A program made the position numbers and the translations under genes. From Nematopogon swammerdamellus (Eukaryota > Arthropoda > Insecta > Lepidoptera > Adelidae), in contig OX336348.1 of the NCBI GenBank assembly GCA_946902875.1, positions 15,215,741 to 15,279,740 on the forward strand: DNA of 64,000 nt. The letters run 5' to 3'. The notes beneath the pieces were generated by a model that worked only from the letters and a program-made list of their open reading frames with translations, was not told the DNA's origin and searched no databases. Positions 52,926 to 63,129 of this stretch are shown piece after piece; position 1 is the stretch's first letter, and each line of letters starts with the position of its first letter.

Positions 52926-54936
52926 CACTGTGTATCAATTGTCAGAATTAGGCGGAAAAAAATATGGAATGAACAATGGATTGTCCACAGTGCCTAACGG
53001 CATTTTGCCTTTGTCAAATCCAGTAAAACCTACCAATTATTGTTTGTCTAAATAGGACGAATAAAACCATAATATATTTATTGAAGAACATTCAGGTTGA
53101 TACCGCTTTTCTCGCCCATAGTAGGGGGGAGGCAATGCCCATTCAATACACAATTAATTATCAACTTTCCATACAGGCAAATTGACGTAAAAGATGAAAA
53201 GTAAGAGTAACCCAAAAACTTACTTTGAAATAAAAAAAAACTATTCCATATATTTTATTATGATAGGCACTGACATTTTTTATAACAAAAATCGGATTTA
53301 TTCTCGATTTCGAGAGTGGCGTCATAGTAATGTATAAAGAAAGTACTCAGTTATGTAATTGGAATATTGGAACAAAGTTCCTTATAGCGGCTTGCGCGGT
53401 AATGCGAACTGTCAGAAAACGCGGCTGTTACGGCCATCTGGTCCTGTGGAAGGCGAGAAAACGACATGCTTTGCAAACAAAGGAAACTGTACTTTCTTTC
53501 CAACGTGTAAGAGCTATCTTAATGTCCCGGCTGTTACGACGATCTATATAAAAGGCGAGAAAATGACATTGCTTTGAAAAAAAAATAATTTAGAACGTGC
53601 CAGTAATTTTTGTAGATCAGAAAATTGACATTATATCAGCCTACATCTCTATTTATTCTTCATTGAATAAATGTCGTAATGCCAGCCGCAACAATACCTT
53701 TATATTCAATGAAGTACCTACTACACTACACTAAGGTAATGCACAGAGAAACATAACAAATGAATTAATTAACTATAATCCTAAGCCCATGTGTATAATG
53801 ATCTGTATTACTGATGTGAAGAGGAAATAAACGTTATTCTATTCTATTCTTCTATTCTATGTACATATCTGCTAATATCGATTAGCAACAACACTTTTAC
53901 ATAGGTTTGCACTTATTTAATTATCATTAAAATAAATCAAATATATACCTAACTAAGTAAAATACTGCACTAAAAGTAAAAAATGTTAAATAATAAACAT
54001 GTGATCAAATCAAATGAAGTAAAGAAACTGTTAGCTGACGTCGCACCAATGCAATTGGGGAAAACAGACAGACTAACACTTCCAAAAAATGCTTGCGGAT
54101 GATATCTCAGTTGTACTGAAAAACAATGACATAGGTAAACTAAGAGAATCTTTTATATATAACTGGCGCGCCTTAATTGAATGAAAAGAAAAAGATAAGC
54201 CCAGAAATGAATATGTGAGATGCCGGGAAACATCAACATTTGTAACCTGTTTTTCGTTACGCATAATTTAGTTGCGATTTTGACGCGACATTGAAAGCAT
54301 CTCAGTTGAAGTGTAGTTATTATTGAAAGGCATTGTTTTGTGATTCTGCAACCTGTGGTATATAAGGTCTTTCAAAATTAGTTAATAGTATTTTTTTTTA
54401 TGGTTTCATTTTCATTCCAGGAACAAAAAAGATAGAATAGAAAGAATTAGATTTTTTTTACCTACTTACACGTAGGTCCGACAGGGTTATAAAATCAATG
54501 CCCTAGGTCCAAAATTTTTTATATAGGTTTTACTCCCTCTATGATACAGAACCCCCCCTTAGCGTACTATTAACTAATTTTAAAAGACCTTATCTATTTA
54601 TTTTAAAAATATTTTGTTTTGATTTTTGTAGCTTGTAACAATAATCCTGCAAATTTGAACTTAACCAAATATTGAAAAAAAAAAATATTATGAATGTATA
54701 GCGGGATATTTGAATGCAATCTCCGCGAGGTGCCGTCTACATTTTAATATGGGCTTATTGTGCAATTAATATTGTAAGCAAAAAATCAGCTACCAAGTCT
54801 TGCCAAAAACACCATTTCAATAGATTTTCTTCTCATAACTCATTCATCTGTAATCAATCATGATCAAATGAAGGAAATATAATTTCCGTCATGGAAAAAA
54901 AAATTATAGTAATTTTCAGTTGCTACGTTGGTTGAC
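52926..54936. other. Gene-free AT-rich stretch
   Basis: No gene recognised over 2 kb. It holds a (tattc)n tail at 53838-53868 that looks like the end of a LINE. A block cgacagggttataaaatcaa at 54478-54497 also occurs at 51362. Frames of 60-73 codons at 53330-53577 and 54073-54264 have no recognisable motifs. Confidence 0.4.
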
Positions 54937-55075
54937 CCACTGTGCGCCGCGCTGCTCCGTCGCGGCCGCCAGCCCGCGGCGCCGACCGCTGCTCCGCGCC
55001 CGGACCGCCGGCCGATCCGCCGCCCCGCGCGCCGCGCGCCGCCCGCTCCGCGCCGCCGCCGCTCGGCTCAGGAGA
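54937..55075. other. 139-bp GC island
   Basis: This block is almost entirely G and C (gccgcgctgctccgtcgcgg onward), in sharp contrast with the AT-rich DNA to its left and with SINE-B to its right. The frames through it are Ala/Pro/Arg-rich by composition only. No gene is claimed. Confidence 0.6.
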
Positions 55076-55138
55076 TTTTGACATTGAAAATGTCTTTTCG
55101 TTCGTTCCTATAGACCCCACGAAAAAGTGCGATCCCCT

Positions 55139-55533
55139 TATTTTTTTTTTATGTAATCCGGTATGGGTGGCTGAGTCGGAGGGGTCAAAGCGCATGCTCC
55201 GACCAGCCAATATCACCTCCGAGAAGGTAGGTGCCATACCGGAGACTTCCCTGGATTGCTGGCTATACTGGACTAGAGGAGAACACAGTCGAGGCTGCTA
55301 TGCGGCCATCTTACATCCAGTACGGTGGTACCAACCCGGTCGGCTACAATTTGAGCCTACCACCTAGTAAGGCGCAAGGGAAGGGACCGGTTCCGAACGG
55401 TGAAGCAGCAGGTGTAGGTATGCTCGTAAATTTTTTCGTCAGAAAAAACTCATTGGTACACGCCGGCTGGATTCGAACCTGGGACCTCTCGCATGAGAAG
55501 CCGATGCCCAAACCACTCGGCCACCCGCCGCTA
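55139..55533 (-). mobile_element. SINE-B, full-length, tRNA-derived
   Basis: On the minus strand the element starts at 55533 with ggcgggtggccgagtggttt. This carries a pol III box A (tggccgagtgg, plus-strand 55513-55523) and a box B (ggttcgaatcc, 55469-55479), as in a type II (Leu/Ser-like) tRNA. The body includes accaccgtactgga and gaggtgatattggctgg, and ends after ccggattacat in an A-run. It is 395 bp and looks structurally complete. LINE enzymes mobilise such elements. Confidence 0.8.
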
Positions 55534-55569
55534 ATATATATCTCTCGGAGAGTTGTGAAGATATGATAT

Positions 55570-55895
55570 ATCCAACGAGCCCCCATATGGTGGATTTATC
55601 ATGTGTAGTTTAGGAGTTCCTATGGCTTCCTTCCGGCTCCATCATCAGGACCTTGGAAATAACATATGACTAGAGTAATTGCGAAGACAAATCCAACGAG
55701 CCCAAACACGGTCGATTTATCATGTGTGGTTTAGGAGTTCCTATGGCTTCATTCCGGCTCCATCATCAGGATCCTGGACATTATATATGACAAGAGTACT
55801 TACGAAGATAAATCCAACGAGCCCAAACACGATGGGCTTATCATGTGTAGTTTAGGAGTTCCTATGGCTTCCTTCCGGCTCCATCATCAGAACCC
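55570..55895 (+). repeat. ~118-bp tandem repeat, three copies
   Basis: Three units share aggagttcctatggcttcc, ccggctccatcatcag and atccaacgagccc. They follow the same plan as the 130-bp units (gagttcc, then ctccatcatcagac, then gagccca) but with different spacers, so the two repeats are distant relatives. Single units at 26620 and 50195. Confidence 0.75.
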
Positions 55896-56937
55896 AACTA
55901 ATCTTTTCCTTATCCCGACTTTCTCGTGTCGCTCAGCGACAATATTTTTTCGAATTCCGTAGATTCATTTTCAGTGTGCTCGATAGTCGTGTAAGACACG
56001 AAATCTGTGAATTTTTTTGGGAAAGGGGGCTCGACTTCCGATGTGTTTCTTTCAGGGACAGTGCTCCCCCCCTCCCCCAACATATTCACTGCTCCCCCTC
56101 ACCCGGAGAAAATGGATCAAAAAGTGGTACCTTGTCACATGAAGCAGTAGTAAGGGGGCGTATGTGTACAGCAAGCGAGTGAGTGTGACAAAGTTGCAGG
56201 AACAGATAAAAACATTTCTTTATAAAAAAAATATCCGAAAGTAGAAGTCTCCGTGGAAAATTAGTTTTTGCTAATAGCTCCTTAGACCCTCGCCCACCAG
56301 TACCAGCTACCAGAAATCTTCTAATAATGCCGCGATATACTAAATCATACCCTAATTCGCTGACGTACCGTCTTGCTTTGTTTCCCATAGCTGTAGGTAC
56401 GATTTTGCGTAAATTATTTCGAGTGGATCGTCACGAGCGCGCGCGTCCTCTCACTTCGAGCTTCTGGGGGTGACTGGGGCGTGTCGGGCGACCGGCAACT
56501 CCGGCAAGATAGCGAGACGCCGCTTTCGTAGGTTGGAGTAGGATAAAGCGCAGTCACGCTGCTCGGAATATTTAGCGTAAGCGACAATTTGATTTTTATT
56601 TTTTTATTCCAAAACTACGAATCTAAACAAAAAAATAAAAAGCCTTAAATCTAGATATTCATTAAACGAATAAAATATATTTTTTCCAAAGCCCTGATTT
56701 GGTCACGTTGCCTTAAATACGTTTTTAAAACGAAATTCAGAGCCATGTTCATGATTTTTTTCTATCGAGCGAAGTTAATCAAATCGTGTTTTCAAAAAGC
56801 CTTCGACCTGCGCTGATAGATGAAGTTTAACATATATTAAAACTGAATCTGTCAGGTAAGTAATATTGCCGGCATTCTTCTTGAAATTCGAGTCAGACGC
56901 AGTCTAACATCACCTTAAACAAACCTCAATAGAAGTA
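55896..56937. other. Gene-free stretch
   Basis: A GC-richer part at 56410-56570 (cgagcgcgcgcgtcctctc) resembles 63840-63900. No protein-like frame until the protease half begins. The boundary of foreign DNA with the LTR retrotransposon lies before about 56908. Confidence 0.35.
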
Positions 56938-57240
56938 ATGCCAACCCTTAACGACACCAAACTCAAAATCAAAGGCATCGAAAATTCAGACAAACCCTGC
57001 GAGAACCTAGGCGAATTCAGCCTCGACCTGCTCCTGCCAAATAGTACTATATCCTTCCCATTTCACGTCATGTCTCTACCCGGTCTCCAATACGACGGGA
57101 TCATAGGGAATCATTTATTAAAACCCCTCGAGGCCACCATCGAATACCAATCAAAAACACTCACTATCCAGAATAATACCATCCCTCTGATTTTTAATAA
57201 ACCAATGTACACACTATCTCCTAGATCGGAAACTTACTGG
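56908..57240 (+). pseudogene. Second half of the split retrotransposon protease
   Basis: The frame (ATG at 56938, but coding sense starts upstream after a TAA at 56905-56907) reads KLKIKGIENSDKPCENLGEF, then FHVMSLPGLQYDGIIGNHLL and KPLEATIEYQSKTLTIQNN. GIIGNHLL corresponds to the conserved ILG-type motif near the C-terminus of retroviral-type proteases. With the DTA motif at about 43605 it makes one protease split by about 13.3 kb. The sequence loses coding sense at about 57240, where it meets an inverted BEL gag. The rest of pol is not in the window. Confidence 0.65.
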
Positions 57241-57989
57241 TACACGAATTATTGGAGCCGTGAGACTTCAAGCAATTTTTACACAGTTTCAGATTTCGAA
57301 CATGTGACAGTCTGTCAACTCGTGTCAGTTTTCTAAATTCAAAACATCGATAAATCATGTGATTGTCCTTATCACAGTAAACGCAATGCATTTTCACAAG
57401 CGAATCTTTACTTGAGGTTGCCGCCAACGTGACGTTATTGCCGCGAGCACTGCGACCTTTAGCTTGTTTTTGTTTGAATATTGTGCATATGAATGCGATA
57501 CATCGCTTCCCGCACTGGACGACGACGACGCTCGCTCGAGAATTTTGACTTGGTTCTTCACAAAGGCGACCAGATTCGAAAACGTAGGTATGGTCGCCTG
57601 GTCGAGACTCTGATCGAACTGCTTCCGGGTAAAGCGGTCAAGGTTACGTAGCGCTATATGATATGACACAATATGTTTCCTGATAAATCTTTGAGGTTTA
57701 GCGTTTCAATAGCTTTAGTCGAATACTCGAAAGTTTCCAGAAATGTTTCAAGATTGGCACTGGACTCCTTTTGTAGGGGCGTGACATTTAACATTTCACC
57801 TAGGTACCTGCCTAGTAGTGTTCGGTCATCTTTGTATTTGTGAAGCAACGCCTTCCACACTATCTGGTAGTTGAGACTCGACATAGAGGGAGACCCTTCA
57901 CAATGTTCAAGGCAGGCCGCAGGGCCGGTAGTGCACGAGATCAAGTAATGAAACTTATCAATTGGATCGATGTTAACTTTTTTGTGCAC
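57230..57989 (-). pseudogene. BEL/Pao-type gag fragment
   Basis: On the minus strand: VNIDPIDKFHYLISCTTGPA, then NYQIVWKALLHKYKDDRTLL, LETFLETFEYSTKAIETL, LRNLDRFTRKQFDQSL, and a zinc knuckle CVYCDKDNHMIYRC, then LSHVRNLKLCKNCLKS. This is the gag-like region found in BEL/Pao elements. There is a frameshift near 57660 and another near 57410. The stop and loss of homology at about 57230 coincide with the protease junction. Only gag remains. Confidence 0.7.
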
Positions 57990-58483
57990 TAAAGAACAAA
58001 ACGTTTCATAAAATGTGTTAAAATTCTCAATAGAGAAGATTTGTATTTAATAAATGTACACTTTTCTTAGCTTAAAAAAATATCTACAAAATCACAATAA
58101 AATCAGCGAAAGAATCATCCCGATATCGCTGAAACTGATTTATTTATGAATTTTCAAAAATTGAAGTTGCCGAATAATCGAACTAACCGCCGGCCGTTCG
58201 ACGTGACGTCACGTCGCCGACCGCGAGCCAAACGCGCGGTGTCCCGCATGAGAGCGAGATGGGCGGTGCTGTTTTACGTGTAAAAACACTGCCGCCAAGT
58301 TTAATGTGCATAATAGTGGAATATCTTATTATCGGTAAGTCATTCTAATAACAAAATTCAGTATTTATATCTATAAACTCGTAAAAATATGTTGCTAGAT
58401 GTCGAACTAATCGGCCTCCATATTGCCTCCATACGACGACCCCCGCTCGTACGCGGGGGTTGCTTATTTTTTACATACTTTAT
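57990..58483. other. Gene-free stretch with CRE-like palindrome
   Basis: AT-rich, then a CpG-rich block at 58190-58260 with cgacgtgacgtcacgtcg, a perfect 18-bp palindrome around tgacgtca. No gene seen. Ends with a small hairpin (gacccccgctcgtacgcggg near 58440). Confidence 0.4.
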
Positions 58484-58669
58484 TTTAACCCCCCGATGCA
58501 AAAGGAGGGGTGTTATAAGTTTGACGCCTATGTCTGTGTGTCTGTCTGTGGCACCGTAGCTCCCAAACGGATGGACCGATTTGGATGCGTTTTTTTTTAT
58601 TAGAAATCTGATTTAATCGGAATGATTCTTAGGTATGCTTGTAATAAAGTAATTAGTATTCAAAAAATT

Positions 58670-59195
58670 ACGTCTCTTGTCAACTTATCTAAACTTTTGT
58701 CGACTTTTTTTAACTTTCGTAAACTTGTCGACTTTGACGAATTTTGTCAAATTTTGTAGATTTTTGACAACTTTTATACATATTTATTTATTATACATCT
58801 GTCAACTTTTGTCAACTTTGACAACTTTTGTCGACTTTTGTCAACTTTTGTCAACTTTTGACGACTTTTGTCAACTTTGGTAAAATTTGATCGACAAAAG
58901 TTGTTTTTTTTTTACAAAAGTTTACAAAAGTCGACAAAAGTTGAGTCAAAGTTGACATAATAGACAAAGGTTCACCAAAGTTGACAAAAGTCGACAAAGG
59001 TTACCTAATGTGACAAAAGTCGACAAAAGTTACCAAATGTGACAAAAGTCGACAGAAATCGACTAAAGTCTACAAAAGTTGACAAACGTCGACGAAAGTC
59101 GATAAAAGTTGACAAAAATCTACAAAAGTTGACAAAATTCGTCAAAGTTGACAAGTTTACGAAAGTTAACAAAAGTTTAGAAAAGTTGACAAGAG
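58670..59195. repeat. ~11-bp minisatellite, inverted halves
   Basis: The left half (58670-58890) is made of cttttgtcaa/cttttgtcga units. From about 58890 the right half is made of the complement (gacaaaagttgacaaaagtc). The switch makes a large imperfect hairpin. Frames through it are artefacts. Confidence 0.85.
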
Positions 59196-59221
59196 ACGTA
59201 ATTTTTTGATTACTGATTACT

Positions 59222-59292
59222 TAGTGGCGTGGTTGGTAATCGCGTTGGCGGCTCAAGCCAGATACCCAGGTTCGATTCCTGGCCGCGATGTA
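59222..59292 (+). other. tRNA-like sequence, copy 1
   Basis: Box A-like gtggcgtggttggtaat and box B ggttcgattcc (59269-59279) are present. The T arm (ccagg/cctgg) is perfect, and an anticodon-type arm ttggc/gccag encloses the loop ggctcaa. The acceptor stem does not pair well, so this is probably a tRNA-derived SINE head and not a working tRNA gene. Confidence 0.55.
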
Positions 59293-59479
59293 TTTTTGCC
59301 AATGAGTTTCGCTTTGCATTTTTTAATAAAAATATATATAAAGCGAGTACGTGCTTAGTACTAACGTATAAACATAATAAATGGTAGGGTAATACCCCAC
59401 TGACTTTCTCGCTTGTTTGGCGAACTTGTTATTATTCTAGCTCACTGCGAATGAAAAAGGTATGAGTCGTAAGACTTTG

Positions 59480-59868
59480 ATACCGCAACTTGTTTTTTTG
59501 GGCGGTAAACCGCGCGAGGCCTGCCGCCACTTTGTCCGCCCTATATAAACTGGGGCAGTTGCCGTGGCCGGCTGGCTGTCGGCGAAAGAGTGGTCACTTC
59601 ATCCACCTGGTACGTTGACACGATGCGAGGTTTCACGCATGAGAAGCATGCCGCCTTCTCGAACGAGAAAACTCGCTTTCGTGAAGAGTTCGTCGAACAG
59701 TTTACACTATTCCACATCTCGTTCGAGCTCGTCTGTGTTTCTCTATTTTTCAGTAGAAAAAATGGAGTCTGTAGACGAATGTTTGGCGTGTATTGGTACA
59801 ATTTTAGCGTTTATTATAGCACTACGTTCGATAAGAAACAAAATAAAGAAGAAAAAACAGAAAAGATC
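59480..59868 (+). pseudogene. Harbinger-like 5' fragment (tentative)
   Basis: After tataaactggggc (59545) and a 5' leader, ATG at 59761 starts MESVDECLACIGTILAFIIA and then a Lys/Arg-rich run. This short hydrophobic-then-basic N-terminus resembles those of HARBI1/PIF-type transposases in arthropods. The frame is cut at 59868 by SINE-A. An inverted relative of the leader (gttgacacgatgcgag) lies at 60385-60400. No catalytic domain remains. The assignment is weak. Confidence 0.3.
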
Positions 59869-60110
59869 TTTTTTTTTTATAGAAACTGACACGGTTGGCT
59901 ACATCACCTACAACATCCGTTATGTCAGCCCATAACAAATTGGTAAACTAGGTGCAAAGTCAGTGCTTCCCTTCGGTCGTGTCGGCTACACTGAACTGGA
60001 CGGAAAACACAAGCTATTTACATAGGTAGCCGTTTCGACCGACCTTTCATTCCGTGCGGTGGTAACAACCCGGGCGGGTTAAACCCTACCACCGAGTAAT
60101 ATAAGATCTA
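59869..60110 (-). mobile_element. SINE-A copy, minus strand
   Basis: T-run, then atagaaactgacacgg, acatccgttatgtcagccc, cggctacactgaactgg, agccgtttcgaccgacct, gggcgggttaaaccctacca. It keeps more of the 5' part than most copies. It interrupts the Harbinger-like frame. Confidence 0.75.
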
Positions 60111-60154
60111 TGTGGATAAGGAAATGGATAAGCATATAAAGATAACTTAATCAT

Positions 60155-60425
60155 TTGCACATCAGTCCACTTTGTTATGGTGTCGTAAACAACCAAAAAC
60201 CACTAAGAAAACTTTTTTTGCACCAACAAACTTCGTGTGAGACGCTCCTCTCGAACGCCAACTAATAAGCATGCATGAACTCGTTCGCGGGCGAACGACG
60301 CTGCGTTCTTGCACGCATGCGAACTTGTGAGAACTGTCTACACGGTGCGTAAATGCGTTCGAGAAGCATTTCTCGTGCGTGAACTCGCATCGTGTCAACC
60401 AGGCAAGTTAGGGCGATTGCACTGA
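60155..60425 (-). repeat. Inverted relative of the Harbinger-like leader
   Basis: On the minus strand it reads cctggttgacacgatgcgag, then cacgcacgagaaatgcttct, then gaacgcagcgtcg. It shares the first ~40 bp with 59604-59650 in inverted orientation, as expected for long inverted ends of one element. Confidence 0.45.
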
Positions 60426-60574
60426 CCGACTGCTGGTTAGGTTCGGGCGGCATCGGGTGGTAGGGTTCAACCCGCCCGGGCTGACACCACCACACTGAAT
60501 GAAAAGTCGGTCGAAACGGCTATGTAAATAGTTTGTGTTTTCCGTCCAGTTCAGTGTAGCCGGCACGACCGAAG

Positions 60575-61920
60575 CACAGTGTCAAATATGACCTTAAAAT
60601 CGGACACGTTCTTTTTATTCCGGAAATTATTAGATTTAGTTATTTAAAATGCTAGAGTAAAACTCCCCCGCCTCTGCGACTTTTAGTTTAGGAGAAATAT
60701 TTTTTTGAAAATTACACTTTTTTAGTTTCGGCAAAACGAAAAATAATTCTACAATTAAAACTAAGCTACTTATTTAAATTTCACTCAGCCTTATCAAAGA
60801 CCCTTTCGAATATCCACATTTGAAAAGTTATTCGAGGCTGTGAAAGTTTACAGAAATCGAATTATATTTATTTTTTTTTTTTTTTTTATTTTTTTTTTTT
60901 CTCCTAGATCCCATAGTAGTAGGCGGAGATATTTATACCGAAAATAGTTCACTGTTTCCTCTGTCCGTTAAAAAAAAACCGACGCCTAATTCCATGGGAT
61001 TAAGAAGCTACAGGAGTTATTCGCTATGGGCTAGGGTTGTTACTAGAATGAATAAAAATTTTCCCATTTTTTATTTATTTATTTTTGACATTTGATTAAT
61101 TTTATTGTATTGTTTCGTGATTTCTTTTAATAATAATTAGCTTGTTTTGATTTTTGTTTTTGTTTTTTTTTTTTGTTTTTTTTTTATGGAAACTGACACG
61201 GTTCGCTAAATCACCTACACTACAGCATCCGTAATGTCAGCCCATAACACCGGGAGAACTAGGTATACATGCCATGTCAGTGTTTCCCTTCATTTCATGT
61301 CGGCTACTATGTTTAAAATTGGGGAGGCATATGTCCAGCAGTGAACACATACACACTGACTGACTAACTGACCAGTCCATATACATCCACTGCTGGGACC
61401 ATATCATCATTTTGCGGAAAAATAAAAGATTTTGTAAAGTGCCAACCCTATTGCCCGAAACTTGATAATTGCACTAAAATGAGCATAACTTCTTAAACCC
61501 ATGGAATTAGGCGTCGGTTTTTTTTTAACGAACAGAGAAAATAGTGAACTATTTTCGGTATAAATATCTCCGCCTACTACTACGGGATCTAGGAGAAAAA
61601 AAATAAAATTAAAAAAATTAAAAAAATATATAATTCGATTTCTGTAAACTTTCACAGCCTCGAATAATTTTTGGAATGTGGATATTCGAAAGGGTCTTTG
61701 ATAAGGCTTAGTGAAATTTAAATAAGTAGCTTAGTTTTAATTGTAGAATTATTTTTCGTTTTTTTGAAACTAAAAAAGTGTAATTTTCAAAAATTTATTT
61801 CTCCTAAACTAAAAGTCGCAGAGGCGGGGGAGTTTTACTCTAGCATTTTAAATAACTAAATCTATAAATTTCTGGAATAAAAAGGACGTGTCCGATTTTA
61901 TGGTCATATTTGACACTGTG
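60575..61920. mobile_element. 1.35-kb foldback with 5-bp target duplication
   Basis: The left arm 60575-61018 starts cacagtgtcaaatatgacc. The right arm 61480-61920 ends ggtcatatttgacactgtg. They are about 440 bp each and similar throughout (gaggcgggggagttttactc in the right arm). The centre (61019-61479) includes a degenerate SINE-A (61183-61320, minus) and a LINE-tail-like ggcatatgtccagcagtg. TSD cgaag at 60570-60574 and 61921-61925. Non-coding; the DNA transposon class is not known. Confidence 0.8.
61183..61320 (-). mobile_element. Degenerate SINE-A in the foldback centre
   Basis: T-run, then atggaaactgacacggtt, tgtcagcccataacacc, gccatgtcagtg and tgtcggctact. More diverged than the SINE that hosts the foldback. 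Confidence 0.55.
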
Positions 61921-62029
61921 CGAAGGGAAGCACTTACATGGCACCTAGTTCATCCGCTGTTATGGGCTGACATCACGGATGTTGTAGATAATGTAGCCAA
62001 CCGTGTCAGTTTTCATAAAAAACCGCTGC

Positions 62030-62370
62030 TGCTGCTGGCGGGTTCTGCATTCTCTCGACTGCTGCAGCTGCCTGTGATGTGAAGAAAATTGCGAATGAGT
62101 CGCGAATGTCAGTCGAACTGCCTCCTTGCTCGATATCGTCCCCTGCGCCTGTCGGAACGATGGTGCTAGAAGAAACAAGTCCGCGAGTTCGACTATCACA
62201 GCGAAGATGAACTGGCGAACTGGCGGGTTGTCGTGCCGATACGCCCCCTTGAAGAAGCCCGTCGACAGCGTCTGGAGATAATCCTCCAGCGGTGCTATCT
62301 CTAGGTCTATGGTAGGTATATGGTACCAGGGCGTAACTGTGGCGATGCGAAAAAAATTGTATTGCTCATC
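62030..62370 (-). CDS. Unidentified open segment, ~110 codons
   Basis: The minus strand is open from about 62370 to the SINE-A boundary near 62030. It reads TPWYHIPTIDLEIAPLEDYL, then TGFFKGAYRHDNPPVRQFIF, AVIVELADLFLLAPSFRQAQ and a Gln-rich end. Amino-acid composition and the GC-richer codons look like real coding sequence, unlike the neighbouring AT-rich DNA. I do not recognise the family. There is no clear start codon or splice site; it may be an exon or the end of a mobile-element gene truncated by the SINE. Confidence 0.3.
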
Positions 62371-62399
62371 TTGTTAATGAGTCCTTTGGCCGCAAGCGC

Positions 62400-62835
62400 C
62401 CACTTTTGTCACATTTGGTAACTTTTGTCGACTTATGCAACATTTGGTAACCTTTGTCGACTTTTGTCAACTTTTGTCAACTTTTAACGACTTTTGTCAA
62501 CTTTGGTAAACTTTGGTCGACAAAAGTTGATTTTTTTTACCAAAGTTGACAAAAGTCGACAAAAGTTGAGTCAAAGTTGACAAAATAGACAAAGGTTCAC
62601 CAAAGTTGACAAAAGTCCATAAAAGTCGACAAAGGTTACCAAATGTGACAAAAGTCGACAAAAGTTACCAAATGTGACAAAAGTCGACAGAAATCGACTA
62701 AAGTCTACAAAAGTTGACAGACGTCGACGAAAGTCGATAAAAGTTGACAAAAATCTACAAAAGTTGACCAAATTCGTCAAAGTTGACAAGTTTACGAAAG
62801 TTAACAAAAGTTTAGAAAAGTTGACAAGAGACGTA
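62400..62835. repeat. ~11-bp minisatellite, copy 2
   Basis: cttttgtcaa/cttttgtcga units to about 62515, then gacaaaagttgac units in the opposite orientation. Nearly the same order of variants as at 58800-59195, so the two arrays are copies of one array and not independent expansions. Confidence 0.85.
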
Positions 62836-62857
62836 ATTTTTTGATTACTGATTACTT

Positions 62858-62926
62858 GGTGGCGTGGTTTGTAATCGCGTTGGCGGCTCAAGCCAGAGAC
62901 CCAGGTTCGAATCCTGGCCATGATGT
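62858..62926 (+). other. tRNA-like sequence, copy 2
   Basis: Box B here is ggttcgaatcc (62903-62913), the canonical form. The acceptor end (atgatgta) is unpaired, as in copy 1. Confidence 0.5.
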
Positions 62927-63129
62927 ATTTTTGCCAATGAGTTTCGCTTTGCATTTTTTAATAAAAATATATATAAAGCGAGTACGTGCTTAGTACTAAC
63001 ATATAAACATAATAAATGGTAGGGTAATACCCCACTGACTTTCTCGCTTGTTTGGCGAACTCAACGTTTTTATGTTCTCTAGGTTCTCATCTTGACATTG
63101 TTTCTGTGTAAACAAAAACCATCGCACAG

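Larger units (their letters stand above)
58484..59435 (+). mobile_element. Element D, copy 1: minisatellite plus tRNA-like
   Basis: The start (aaccccccgatgcaaaagg) resembles many moth repeats. Then a minisatellite of ~11-bp units in both orientations (58670-59195), a tRNA-like sequence (59222-59292) and a tail (tttcgctttgcattttt, ending ctcgcttgtttggcgaact). The part from the array to the tail is repeated at 62400-63062. It looks like a SINE-type element with an unusual 5' array. Confidence 0.55.
60454..62020 (+). mobile_element. SINE-A copy split by a foldback
   Basis: The SINE runs from gggtggtagggttcaaccc (60454) to cggcacgaccgaag (60574). It resumes at 61921 with cgaagggaagcacttacatg and ends at the A-rich tail near 62020. 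The five bases cgaag are duplicated around the foldback at 60575-61920. Confidence 0.8.
62400..63062 (+). mobile_element. Element D, copy 2
   Basis: The minisatellite (62400-62835), tRNA-like sequence (62858-62926) and tail correspond to 58800-59430 with few differences. The 5' repeat start present in copy 1 is missing. Both copies end at ttgtttggcgaact. Confidence 0.7.

Noticed and set aside
54923..55367. Ala/Pro/Arg-rich frames of 104-141 residues
   Set aside because: Composition of the GC island and the adjacent SINE-B, not a gene.
57221..57336. Continuation of the protease frame to 57336
   Set aside because: From about 57240 the DNA is antisense BEL gag, so the extra residues are not protease.
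59222..59292. Functional tRNA gene
   Set aside because: The T arm and box B are good, but the acceptor stem does not pair and the copy at 62858 has the same defect inside a repeated element.
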